Shown here piece after piece: positions 45,543 through 53,867 of a stretch of 64,000 nt of DNA (the stretch's first letter is position 1; the number at the start of each line of letters is the position of its first letter). A model generated the notes under the pieces. That model was not told the origin of the DNA. It made no database searches and saw only the letters and a program-made list of their open reading frames with translations. This stretch comes from Bradyrhizobium sp. S69 (GTDB lineage: Bacteria; Pseudomonadota; Alphaproteobacteria; Rhizobiales; Xanthobacteraceae), in the NCBI RefSeq assembly GCF_009766005.1, contig NZ_LMUK01000032.1:89556-153555 (forward strand), given 5' to 3'. A program made the translations under genes and the position numbers.

Positions 45543-46495
45543 GTGCTGCCTCCGGTATCGTTCCAGTGCGTGGTCTGGCGCAGCCGCAACAGCGCGCCCG
45601 CCAGTGCCACGATCAGGGCGAAGAACACCACCACGATCGCCGAGGCGTAGCCGACGTCGTAGTACACGAAGGCGACGCTGTAGAGATACAGGTTGATGGT
45701 CTCCGATGCGCTGCCGGGACCGCCCTGGGTAATGGCAAAGATGATGTCGAAACTTTTGACCGCGTCGATCATCCGGATCATGCCGGCGATGAACAGAAAC
45801 GGCATGATCAGCGGCAGCGAAATGTAGCGAAACGTCTGCCAGCGGGTGGCGCCGTCGATCTGCGCGCTCTCGTAGGGCTCGCTCGGGATCGCGGCGAGGC
45901 CGCCGAGTACGATCAGCATCACCAGCGGCGACCATTGCCAGGTCTCGACCAGCACCAGCGATGGAATCACGGTGTCGGGATGAAACACCCAGAGCTGTGC
46001 TGGAATGCCGACCAGCGACAACAGATAATTCAGGATGCCCAGTTGCGGGTGGAACATCATGGTCCACACCAGCGCGATCGCGACCGGCGTTGCCATCATC
46101 GGCAGGATGAACAGCCCGCGCAGCAGGCCGCGCATCGGAAACTTGTTGTGAAAAATCACCGCCGCCAGGGTGCCGAACATCAGCGGCAGCACCACCGACA
46201 GCGCGGTATAGACCAGCGTATGCCCGATCGATTCGACGAAGCGCGCATCGCTCGGCAGCCGGATGTAATTGGCGAGGCCGACAAAGGTCGGCGGTGAGCC
46301 GACCTTCCATTCGTGCAGGCTCATCCAGATCGTGTAGGCCCACGGGAAGATGATGACGGCGAGCACCACCGTCAACGCCGGGGCGATGAACGGCCAATAA
46401 GACGGCCGTTCCCACCCGACCGTCCCCTGCGCGTCGGGTTCTGGTCGAGTCTTGGACTGAACCTGACCCTGCGCTGTCGCGGTTGCTTCGCTCAC
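45539..46495 (-). CDS. ABC sugar-type transporter permease (MalF-like)
   Basis: A 318-residue permease starting at GTG, where GTGA overlaps the binding-protein stop. The first about 25 residues are cytoplasmic, followed by WPFIAPALTVVLAVIIFPWAY. The EAA loop is PSEPYESAQIDGATRWQTFRYI. It pairs with the MalG-like subunit. Coupling at both ends (4-base overlaps) shows one operon. Confidence 0.93.
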   Translation of the reverse strand: MSEATATAQGQVQSKTRPEPDAQGTVGWERPSYWPFIAPALTVVLAVIIFPWAYTIWMSLHEWKVGSPPTFVGLANYIRLPSDARFVESIGHTLVYTALSVVLPLMFGTLAAVIFHNKFPMRGLLRGLFILPMMATPVAIALVWTMMFHPQLGILNYLLSLVGIPAQLWVFHPDTVIPSLVLVETWQWSPLVMLIVLGGLAAIPSEPYESAQIDGATRWQTFRYISLPLIMPFLFIAGMIRMIDAVKSFDIIFAITQGGPGSASETINLYLYSVAFVYYDVGYASAIVVVFFALIVALAGALLRLRQTTHWNDTGGST

Positions 46496-47823
46496 GCTTT
46501 TTCGCTGCGCTCCAGGATTGGCCGGAATTGATCGTTGGCCTTCTTCAACTCGGTCGCGGGATCGGCGCCCGACAGGGTCGCGGTCAGCGCCGCGCCGACG
46601 ATGTCGCGGAATTCCGCGACCGGCACGATCACCGGCAGCCCGAGCTTGCTGATCTTGGCGGAGCCGATCACCGAATCCAGCCACTCCTGGGTCTTGACGC
46701 CCTTGCGCACGGCCTCGTCGTTGAGGATCGAGTTGCGGAACGGCACCCCGCCGCCGGCCTGTAGCAGCCGCGCGCCCATGGTTTTAGAGACCGCCCATTG
46801 GCAATAAAGATAGGCGGCCTCTTTTTTGGTGCTGGCCTGGGCGATGCCGATGCCGTCGCCATAGGTCGATGAGTATTGTCCCTTCGGTCCGGCCGGCACC
46901 AGCGCATAGCCGATCTTGCCGACCACACGCGAGGCGGTGGGATCCTCGATCGGCGGCGCCCAGCCATCGGCGTCGATCCACATCGCGGCGCGCCCCTGTG
47001 TCAGCGAGGCCATCGATTCCATCCAGTTGAAGCCGACGACACCAGGTGGCGCCGACTTCATCAGCCGCTGATACATCTTGGTGGCTTCGACAGCTTCGGG
47101 CCCGTCGGTCAGGATATTGCCCTTGTCGTCGAGAAACTCGCCGCCATAGTTGAGAAAGAAATTGGTCCACAGCGCCATGTTGGCGTTGCGCAAGCCGCGG
47201 CCGGTGAAGCCGTAAATGCCGGCGGCGGGATCGTTGAGCTTCTCGGCGGCGACGACCATCTCGTCGAAGGTCTTGGGCAGCGCCACGCCCTTTTTCGCGA
47301 AGATCTCCTTGTTCCAGTAGAGAATGAAATAGTCGACCGACAACGGCAGCGAATGCATTTCGCCCTTGTCGTTCTGGGCGAATTTCAAGCCGCCGGCGGA
47401 GAAGTCATCGACCCTCAGATCCGGCGCCGTCATGGCCGGATCGTTCATGAAGCCGGTGAGGTCGGCGAGCCAGCCGGCCCTGTCGAATTGCCGCTTCTGC
47501 ACGTGATAGCTGAGGTGGATGATGTCGAAGCTGGGTTTGCCGGAGGTCAGTTCGATCACGGCCTTTTGCCGCTGCTGCTGCTCCGGGATGATTTCCGATT
47601 CAACCGTGATGCCGGTGAGGTCGGTGAATTCGGTGGCATATTTTTGCAGCAATTCGCCGCGCGGCCCCTTGACCAGATTGGCCTCGAGCGTGGTGCCGGC
47701 GTATTTTTTCCAATTCACCTCGGCCGCATAGGCCCGCGGCGCCGTCAGCCCGAACAGGCCGGCCGCGGCAGAGCCCGCAAGAACGTGACGGCGCGAAATC
47801 AGGCTGTTCTTGATTGTTTTCAT
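46492..47823 (-). CDS. Extracellular solute-binding protein, family 1 (sugar type)
   Basis: A 443-residue periplasmic protein. It has a Tat-like signal (SRRHVLAGSAAAGLFGLTAP) and binding-protein features (FEAS-like TTLEANLVKGPRGELLQKYA, EIIPEQQQRQKAVIEL). GGGAGG precedes the ATG. It is the first gene of the importer operon. Family 1 proteins bind oligosaccharides, glycerol-3-phosphate or other polyols. The position beside a Rieske oxygenase raises the possibility of a non-sugar ligand, which is inference. Confidence 0.92.
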   Translation of the reverse strand: MKTIKNSLISRRHVLAGSAAAGLFGLTAPRAYAAEVNWKKYAGTTLEANLVKGPRGELLQKYATEFTDLTGITVESEIIPEQQQRQKAVIELTSGKPSFDIIHLSYHVQKRQFDRAGWLADLTGFMNDPAMTAPDLRVDDFSAGGLKFAQNDKGEMHSLPLSVDYFILYWNKEIFAKKGVALPKTFDEMVVAAEKLNDPAAGIYGFTGRGLRNANMALWTNFFLNYGGEFLDDKGNILTDGPEAVEATKMYQRLMKSAPPGVVGFNWMESMASLTQGRAAMWIDADGWAPPIEDPTASRVVGKIGYALVPAGPKGQYSSTYGDGIGIAQASTKKEAAYLYCQWAVSKTMGARLLQAGGGVPFRNSILNDEAVRKGVKTQEWLDSVIGSAKISKLGLPVIVPVAEFRDIVGAALTATLSGADPATELKKANDQFRPILERSEKA

Positions 47824-47953
47824 TGTTGCCTCCCCCTTTTGCGTTCCTTGGATCATCTTATTTTGATGCGACACTAGCATCTGCCGGATTTCTCACAACC
47901 GGGTCGTGATGGCTTGTCGCTCCGAACACGCGTTGACGGAGGCTTTGGGCTGC

Positions 47954-48006
47954 GATGGGCGAGGAATTGCTGGCGTTCGGCGATTCACGCGGCGTGGCCG
48001 GCGTGA
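47954..48006 (+). pseudogene. 53-bp fragment duplicated from the Rieske oxygenase gene
   Basis: This stretch matches 48805-48857 inside the downstream Rieske gene, in the same direction, with three mismatches. Translated, MGEELLAFGDSRGVAGV corresponds to MGEELLAFRDSRGVVGV. Similarity stops on both sides. It is a remnant of a duplication or of an ancestral copy of the oxygenase gene, lying in the gap 47824-48096. Confidence 0.8.
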
Positions 48007-48015
48007 GGAGGCCGT

Positions 48016-48046
48016 GTGGCTGGACCGAAGCTTTCGCTCCAGCCAC
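48016..48046. terminator. Hairpin downstream of the small coiled-coil gene
   Basis: Nine-base arms GTGGCTGGA / TCCAGCCAC with inner GAA / TTC pairing lie 50 bases after the stop of the minus-strand gene at 48097-48408. No T-run is present, so terminator function is uncertain. Confidence 0.4.
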
Positions 48047-48096
48047 GACGGACACTTGGTCCCGCGGGAATACCAGCTTCCCGCCTTGGCGAATCC

Positions 48097-48408
48097 TTAT
48101 TTGGTCGGTGGGGAAGGCGGGTGGGGAGGGCAGTTGGCCTCGTAGTCGGCCTGGGCCGCGACGAGACCGTCCTGCTGCTTGGAGAGCTGGTCTCGCAAAC
48201 TCGTCAGCATCTGGCTGATCTGTTTGATCTGGTCGAGTGTGCTCTGATCGGGATTTGTCTGCGCATGGAGTGTGTTGAGGTTCTCCTCGTTGCCGAGTAT
48301 CTGGTTTTCCAAGGCCTTGATCGTCTGCTGGTAGCTCGTAACGACGCCCTTGAGAAGCTGGCACGCGGTTTCCAGCGCCGCGTGAATTTCCGTTACCGAT
48401 GTAGCCAT
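48097..48408 (-). CDS. Small coiled-coil hypothetical protein
   Basis: A 103-residue protein that is almost wholly helical and heptad-like (LLKGVVTSYQQTIKALENQI, QIKQISQMLTSLRDQLSKQQ), ending in a Pro-rich tail (CPPHPPSPPTK). AGAGGGA lies before the ATG. It has no recognised family. It sits in a mosaic stretch between an ABC operon and a Rieske gene. The product has the look of a phasin-like or structural helper protein, but this is not supported by a match. Confidence 0.6.
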   Translation of the reverse strand: MATSVTEIHAALETACQLLKGVVTSYQQTIKALENQILGNEENLNTLHAQTNPDQSTLDQIKQISQMLTSLRDQLSKQQDGLVAAQADYEANCPPHPPSPPTK

Positions 48409-48662
48409 GATTATTTCCCTCTGAAAAATAGTGCTGCGGTAAATGGGTTGGCATCAATGGAAATATTGTTACCTGAAATAGCAGTGTTGTCAGGCTCCAT
48501 CCTGGGATGTGCGGCTTTAGGACGCGTCTGCCGCACGACAAGGGGACGGCCCAAGAGGACAGCCCGCAGCCCAGGAGGATGCCCCTGTTCCCAATCGCGT
48601 TGACGCCCGGTCCGGCCTGCGTCAATCTTGGGCAAAAGCAACATAAAACCCGGAGGTCACCC

Positions 48663-50003
48663 ATGCTCCGCGCAGAAGACAATCGATTTCTCACCGAAAG
48701 CGATGCCGGCACCCCGATGGGCGAATTGCTGCGCCGCTTCTGGCTGCCCGTGCTGTTGTCGGAGGAATTGCTGGAAGCCGACGGGCCGCCGAAGAAGATC
48801 GTGGTGATGGGCGAGGAATTGCTGGCGTTCCGCGATTCGCGCGGCGTGGTCGGCGTGATCGATCAATATTGTCCGCACCGCGGCGCCAATCTCTGGCTCG
48901 GCCGCAACGAGGAATGCGGTATCCGCTGCGTCTATCACGGCTGGAAATTCGATACCGATGGCCGCTGCGTCGATATGCCGACGTCGTATCCCGATCTCAA
49001 CGCCAAGGATTTGATCCGCATCAAATCCTATCCGGTGCGCGAATGGGGCGAGATGATCTGGGCCTATATGGGACCGGCGGATTCTGTGCCCGAACTGCCG
49101 GCGCTGGAGATGGCGCTGGTGCCGGCCTCGCACCGCTACGTCACCAAGAAATGGCAGGACTGCAACTGGGTACAGGCGATGGAAGGCTCGATCGACACCG
49201 CGCATTTCACCTTCGCGCATCTTTCCTTCGACAAGGAAGAGAACGAAATTCTCGACATCAAGAAGCACTTCGTCAATCCGCTGACGAGGGTCGCGACCGA
49301 TCACATGCGATGGATCGCCGAAGACCCGCGGCCCGTGATCAAGATCAACCCGCACGAGGCAGGCTTAACGGTCGCCGGCGGACGGCTCACCGGCGGCGAC
49401 AACATCTACTGGCGCATCGCCCAGTTCCTGATGCCGGTGCATAGCTATGCGCCGAGTTCGATGCCTGGCGAAAATATTTTCGGCCAGAGTTTTGTACCGG
49501 TGTCCGATACCAGTTGCTGGATCTACACCTATGCCTGGAATCCGGATCGTCCGCTGACCCCTGCCGAGCGCGATGGCTATAACCGTGGCAACGGCGTGAT
49601 GTCGGTGGTCGACGAGAACTACGTGCCGCTGCGCAACAAGGCCAACGACTATCTGATCGACCGCAAGCTGCAGAAGACCTCCAGCTACACCGGCATCAAG
49701 GGCGTCTCCGAGCAGGATGCCGCGGTGCAGGACAGCCAGGGCCCGATCGCCGACCGAACCCGCGAACATCTCGGCCCGACCGATCTCGGCATCATGCATT
49801 TCCGCAAGCTGGTGATGGAAGCCGCCCGCGCCCTGCAACAGGGCCAGCCACCCGCGCATCTGGCGCATCAGGACCGCTACACCGTGCGCTCCGGCGGCTG
49901 CGTTACCCACAAATCCAAGGATCTGAATGCTGTCATGGTCGAACGCTTCGGCGACGCGAACGGCTATGTCGGAGGCCCCGGCCGCAACGCGGCGGCGGAG
50001 TAG
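48663..50003 (+). CDS. Rieske non-heme iron oxygenase, phthalate 4,5-dioxygenase-like
   Basis: A 446-residue oxygenase subunit. The Rieske [2Fe-2S] ligands are Cys70 and His72 (CPHRGANLW) and Cys89 and His92 (CVYHGWKF). The mononuclear iron site is in EGSIDTAHFTFAHLSF (Asp, His, His). The arrangement matches the homomultimeric phthalate-dioxygenase branch, which also includes demethylases and lignin-derived aromatic oxygenases. GGAGG precedes the ATG. No reductase gene is adjacent, so a shared one would be needed. Part of the gene is duplicated upstream. Confidence 0.92.
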   Translation: MLRAEDNRFLTESDAGTPMGELLRRFWLPVLLSEELLEADGPPKKIVVMGEELLAFRDSRGVVGVIDQYCPHRGANLWLGRNEECGIRCVYHGWKFDTDGRCVDMPTSYPDLNAKDLIRIKSYPVREWGEMIWAYMGPADSVPELPALEMALVPASHRYVTKKWQDCNWVQAMEGSIDTAHFTFAHLSFDKEENEILDIKKHFVNPLTRVATDHMRWIAEDPRPVIKINPHEAGLTVAGGRLTGGDNIYWRIAQFLMPVHSYAPSSMPGENIFGQSFVPVSDTSCWIYTYAWNPDRPLTPAERDGYNRGNGVMSVVDENYVPLRNKANDYLIDRKLQKTSSYTGIKGVSEQDAAVQDSQGPIADRTREHLGPTDLGIMHFRKLVMEAARALQQGQPPAHLAHQDRYTVRSGGCVTHKSKDLNAVMVERFGDANGYVGGPGRNAAAE

Positions 50004-50021
50004 GGCATTCGCCTGCTTAAA

Positions 50022-50303
50022 TCAGGGGTGTTTTTGCGCGCCGTGCCTGACGTGCAGGATAACGACTTCATCGGCGCCATGGTCGATCGCGTAAAATATC
50101 AAGTAGGGGTAGCGCACAACGGGAAGCATACGAACGTGCGTTTCATCGGTCAGGTGTCCGATCAGCGGAAATTCCCCGAGCAATGAGGTTAGCCCTTCGA
50201 TCCGGCTTACGACCGCGGCAGCAGCGGACCGATTGCGTTGATGGACATAGGCGAAAATATTTTCGATTTCGGTTAGCGCGGTCTCGGACCAACGAACCTT
50301 CAC
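50022..50303 (-). CDS. RelE/ParE-family toxin
   Basis: A 93-residue toxin of the ParE branch: VRWSETALTEIENIFAYVHQ, then SRIEGLTSLLGEFPLIGH and the C-terminal RYPYLIFYAIDHGADEVVILHVRHGAQ. ParE-type toxins target gyrase; RelE-type toxins cut mRNA. The arrangement here (antitoxin first, overlapping by four bases) is typical. Activity is inferred from the family. Confidence 0.88.
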   Translation of the reverse strand: MKVRWSETALTEIENIFAYVHQRNRSAAAAVVSRIEGLTSLLGEFPLIGHLTDETHVRMLPVVRYPYLIFYAIDHGADEVVILHVRHGAQKHP

Positions 50304-50530
50304 GAACGATAGCGATCAAATACCGCAGCGACGGCGTCGTCGCTCGCAATCTTGCGCTCACGCATTTCCGCTAGACCGCGTCGCACAGCACTTCGTTCAT
50401 CTTCGTTCAGTGGATAGATACCGAAGTGCTTGCTTTCGATGTTGGCGACCGATTTCACGAACTCCTCCTGCGCCTCTTCAGGCCAGGTTGAGACGCGCTC
50501 CAGCAGGATTTCCAGTCCTTCTCGTGTCAT
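50300..50530 (-). CDS. Antitoxin of the ParE-type toxin
   Basis: A 76-residue acidic protein (LERVSTWPEEAQEEFVKSVA, SDDAVAAVFDRYR). It overlaps the toxin start by an ATGA, giving the usual coupled order. A ribbon-helix-helix DNA-binding domain is not obvious; autoregulation cannot be judged from sequence. Confidence 0.8.
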   Translation of the reverse strand: MTREGLEILLERVSTWPEEAQEEFVKSVANIESKHFGIYPLNEDERSAVRRGLAEMRERKIASDDAVAAVFDRYRS

Positions 50531-50596
50531 GAGCGAACTTTACCCGATATTTGGTTGTTTTGCATGCGGTTTGATCGCCTAACCCTTACAGATTCA

Positions 50597-52195
50597 TCAC
50601 TTCCGATATTCGCGGTTGGCGAGGCTGGCTTCCTCCAGGTCGAGGTCGCGCTCGATCCGGCGCCTGATCTCGTCGGTGATCTTGCCGTCGCGCAGCAGCA
50701 CGTGAATGAACTTGCGCTCCTTGCCGATCAGTTCGCGGGTCAGATCTATACCGGCCGCGGTGACATCGTCGACGGCGGGATCGAGCGAATCCGGTAGCTG
50801 GTTGATGCGGGTCTCATGGCGAGCCCGCAACAGCTTGACCACCTCGTCGGACAATTCGCGGTCATCGGTGATGGCGTCGAGCGAGGCGAGGGCCGCTCCC
50901 AACGCCTCGCGGCGCGCCGCGACTTCCGTTTCGATATCCGCCACATGCTCGGTGCGCCCGAACTCGGCGACGCCGAGCCAGCGCACCACCGGCGACAGCC
51001 CAAGGCCCAGGCCGAGCAGCGTGACGAGGATGACGCCGAACGAGATGAACAGGATGAGGTCGCGATACGGAAAGGCCTCGCCGCTGGGCAGCACAAGCGG
51101 CAGCGCCAGCGCCGCGGCCAGCGATACCGAGCCACGCACACCGGTGAAGGCGATCACGAATATGGTCCGCCATGACGGAGGTGGATCGCGCTGGCGAATC
51201 CGCTTGCTGATCCAGCGCGGCAGATAGGTTGCGGGATAGACCCAGGCGAAACGCGCGACGATGATGATCACCGCGACCAAAGCGGTCGCGAACAGGATGT
51301 CGTGAAGCGGAAACGCTTTCGATTTTTCGTAGAGCGACCGCATCTGGAAGCCGGTCAGCAGGAACAGCAGGCCCTCGATCAGGTAGATCACGAAGTTCCA
51401 GAAGAAGATGCCCTGCAAGCGGGTCGCCGCCGAAATCAACAGCGGGCCGTTCCAGCTGATATAGAGCCCGCAGGCAACGGTTGCGATCACGCCCGAGCCG
51501 CCGAAATGCTCAGGCAGCCAATAGGCGACATAGGGCGTGATCAGCGATAGCGTGATTTCGACCTGCGGATCGCGCGCGCGGTAGCGCATCCTCAGACTGA
51601 GCCAGCCCACGGCTGCGCCGAACAGCACCTCGCCGACGACGATGGCGGCGAAGCTGCCGCCTGCTTTCGGCAGGGAAAACGCGCCGGTCGAAATCGCCAC
51701 CACCGCGAACCGATACAGGATCAGCGCGGTGGCGTCGTTGGCCAATCCCTCCCCCTCGAGCACGACCAGGATACGCCGCGGCAGTCCGAGCCTGCGGGCG
51801 ATCGCCAGGGGCGCCACCACGTCCGGCGGCGCCACGATCGCGCCGAGCAGGAAGCCGACGTCCCACGGCAGCCCGATCAAATAATGCGTCGCGGCGGCGA
51901 CCGCGAAGGCGGTAAAGATTACGCAGCCGACCGCCAGCAGGATGATCGGGCGCAAATTGGATTTGAATTCGCGCCAGCTCATGGCGACGCTGGCCGAATA
52001 GATCAGCGGCGGCAACACCACCAGCAGCACCAGTTCCGGGGGCAATTCCAGCGAGGGCATGCCCGGCACGAAGGCCAGCACGATGCCGGTCAATATCAGC
52101 AGGATCGCCGGCGCGACATTGAGGCGCCGCGCCATCAGCGCGGTACCGGCCAGCACCGCCAGCAAAATCAGAAAAATCTGGAACGTAGCTTCCAC
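50597..52195 (-). CDS. CPA1-family Na+/H+ antiporter (NhaP type)
   Basis: A 532-residue protein from a GTG start. It has about 12 membrane helices, the VVLPPLIYSASVAMSWREFK block of helix 3-4, the transport-site ND (LEGEGLANDATALILYRF), and FTGVRGSVSLAAALALPL. A cytoplasmic helical tail of about 130 residues follows. It exchanges Na+ or K+ for H+ and serves pH and salt balance. A TTG at 52240 is a possible but weaker start; GAGGGA lies 11 bases before the GTG. Confidence 0.9.
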   Translation of the reverse strand: MEATFQIFLILLAVLAGTALMARRLNVAPAILLILTGIVLAFVPGMPSLELPPELVLLVVLPPLIYSASVAMSWREFKSNLRPIILLAVGCVIFTAFAVAAATHYLIGLPWDVGFLLGAIVAPPDVVAPLAIARRLGLPRRILVVLEGEGLANDATALILYRFAVVAISTGAFSLPKAGGSFAAIVVGEVLFGAAVGWLSLRMRYRARDPQVEITLSLITPYVAYWLPEHFGGSGVIATVACGLYISWNGPLLISAATRLQGIFFWNFVIYLIEGLLFLLTGFQMRSLYEKSKAFPLHDILFATALVAVIIIVARFAWVYPATYLPRWISKRIRQRDPPPSWRTIFVIAFTGVRGSVSLAAALALPLVLPSGEAFPYRDLILFISFGVILVTLLGLGLGLSPVVRWLGVAEFGRTEHVADIETEVAARREALGAALASLDAITDDRELSDEVVKLLRARHETRINQLPDSLDPAVDDVTAAGIDLTRELIGKERKFIHVLLRDGKITDEIRRRIERDLDLEEASLANREYRK

Positions 52196-52301
52196 GGTCT
52201 CGAAAATCCCTCGCCCTTTTCCATTCGCCCGGAAAGGCAAGCGCGGTCAATGCCGCGCGCGGGCGGAATCTGCGCCGATCCGTCGCAGGATATCGAGGGC
52301 C

Positions 52302-52401
52302 AAAGCGTTTTCGAGCGAAGTGGGCACCGGTTCGCGTGAAGAAAACGCGTCAAAACAAAAGACTAGAGCTCCGTTCCGATTCCATCGGAACGGGGCTCTA
52401 G
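52302..52401. repeat. Intergenic element, family H, with terminal palindrome
   Basis: AAAGCGTTTTCGAGCGAAG, then GGTTCGCGTGAAGAAAACGC, then a large palindrome (52363-52401): arms CTAGAGCTCCGTTCCGAT / ATCGGAACGGGGCTCTAG, 18 bases each with one mismatch around TCC. The first part is a conserved element of Bradyrhizobium-type genomes. The palindrome covers the stop codon of the beta-lactamase gene and could terminate it. Confidence 0.8.
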
Positions 52402-53279
52402 CTGAGCTGCCGGCCGACCGTTCGGCCAATTTCGCTGAAAACGGCCTCGAGCTGCGCAGCGCTCGGCGAGCCCCCTTGCGTGTAGGCGGCAATCAGCACC
52501 GGTCGGTCCGGTCTCGGCCACACCACGGCGATGTCGCCGGAGGCATCCTTGCCGTTGTTGCCGGTCTTGTCGCCGATCCGCCAGTCTTTCGGCAGGCCGG
52601 CGCGCAGCCGGTTGTTCCCAGTCTTGCAGTTCAACATCCAGTCGGTGAGCCGCTCGCGCGATGGCTGCGACAAGACTTCACCGAGCAAAAAAAGCCGCAG
52701 ATTGCCAACCATCGCCGTCGGCGTGGTGGTGTCGTTCGGATCGCCCGGCGGCGAGCGGTTCAGTTCGGGTTCGTTGTGGTCGAGCCGCGTCACGCTATCG
52801 CCGGTCGAACGCCAGAATGCGGTCAGCGCGGATGGGCCGCCCACCCGCGCCAGCAACAAATTGGCGCAGGTGTTGTCGCTGAGTTCGACGGCGGCTTGGC
52901 ACATCTCGGCCACCGACATCGCGCCCTTGGCGAGGTTTTGTTTGGCGGCCGGGGCATATTCGAGCAGATCCTGCGGCCCATAGGCCACCATCTGTTCCAG
53001 ATGATCCTCGCCGCGGTCGACCCGGGCCAGCACGAAGGCCGCCAGCGAGGCCTTGAAGCTGCTGCACATCACGAAGCGCTCCTCGGCACGCCATGCGATC
53101 CTGGCGCCGGTCACGAGATTCTCGGCGTAAACGCCAATCCTTCCGCCGGTCTCGCGCTCGTAGGCCGTGAGGGCAGGGAGCGTTGCGTCGGTCGTTTTGT
53201 CTTCGGCTTTTTGGGCAAGCGCCGGCCACACGGCTAACCCCGATGCCGCCACCAGCAAAGCACGTCGATTAAGCGTCAC
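52398..53279 (-). CDS. Class A beta-lactamase
   Basis: A 293-residue secreted serine beta-lactamase. It has a signal peptide (ALLVAASGLAVWPALAQ), SxxK in CSSFK (Ser73, Lys76), SDN at 134-136, the general-base Glu170 in EPELN, and KTG at 238-240. All catalytic elements are present, so it should hydrolyse beta-lactams; spectrum is unknown. The GTG at 53279 has AGGA at seven bases; the TTG at 53285 is too close to it. The Cys before the active Ser resembles class A carbapenemases, but the partner Cys at Ambler 238 is an Asn here. Confidence 0.93.
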   Translation of the reverse strand: MTLNRRALLVAASGLAVWPALAQKAEDKTTDATLPALTAYERETGGRIGVYAENLVTGARIAWRAEERFVMCSSFKASLAAFVLARVDRGEDHLEQMVAYGPQDLLEYAPAAKQNLAKGAMSVAEMCQAAVELSDNTCANLLLARVGGPSALTAFWRSTGDSVTRLDHNEPELNRSPPGDPNDTTTPTAMVGNLRLFLLGEVLSQPSRERLTDWMLNCKTGNNRLRAGLPKDWRIGDKTGNNGKDASGDIAVVWPRPDRPVLIAAYTQGGSPSAAQLEAVFSEIGRTVGRQLS

Positions 53280-53369
53280 GAACAAATCCTTTTAGAAGAC
53301 TGACGGCCGAGAGCTTCGCCAGTCTTCCGCGTCAGGATTATGGCGTTGCGCGCCAGATCGGCGTGGCGT

Positions 53370-53744
53370 TCATTCGCGCAGATCGTAGCGGTAGGATTTC
53401 GAGACGATCTGCCAGCCGTCGCTCAGCTTCATCGCCACCAGATAGTCGGTGAAATAGCGCGGCGGCAATTGGCAGCGCACCTTGATGAAGGCGGTGGAGG
53501 CGTCCGATCGGTCGATGGTCACAATAAAATCCTCGCGCGGCTTGCCCTCGGCCTTGGCCGATGGCCGCTTCCGCACCCGGCCCAGCCAGTCGGGCACGGT
53601 GAGCACCTGTAACTCGCCCTTTTCCAGCCAGCGCAAATCGGCCGAGGGATGGAAGATCGCCCCCAGTTTGTCGGCATTGCCTTCGTAGAGGGCGTCGAAA
53701 TAATGGCCGACGACGGCTTCAACGGTGGAACGGTCGTGACTCAT
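53370..53744 (-). CDS. NTF2-like (SnoaL/lumazine-type) nuclear transport factor 2 family protein
   Basis: A 124-residue protein: VEAVVGHYFDALYEGNADKLGAIFHPSADLRW at the start, and YLVAMKLSDGWQIVSKSYRY at the end, both typical of NTF2-like cone folds. Members bind or isomerise small molecules, often in secondary metabolism; no function can be assigned. AGGAG precedes the ATG. It follows the beta-lactamase gene on the same strand by 90 bases and is divergent from the metacaspase. Confidence 0.82.
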   Translation of the reverse strand: MSHDRSTVEAVVGHYFDALYEGNADKLGAIFHPSADLRWLEKGELQVLTVPDWLGRVRKRPSAKAEGKPREDFIVTIDRSDASTAFIKVRCQLPPRYFTDYLVAMKLSDGWQIVSKSYRYDLRE

Positions 53745-53867
53745 GGCTAGATCTCCTAAACCCGGTTGTGAGCTCGATTTTGGACGCAAAAAGCGGGGTT
53801 GGCAAAGGCTGAACCGAAAGCGGTCTGGGCGCACTAAAGACCAGAGGGTTCCTCAGTCGGGCGCGTC

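Noticed and set aside
45542..46415. Extended reading frame fused ahead of the MalG-like permease
   Set aside because: It overlaps the MalF-like gene completely in another phase. The four-base ATGA overlap at 45539-45542 gives a clear start.
52398..53279. Carbapenemase call for the class A beta-lactamase
   Set aside because: The active-site Cys is suggestive, but the partner Cys at Ambler 238 is Asn. Spectrum cannot be inferred.
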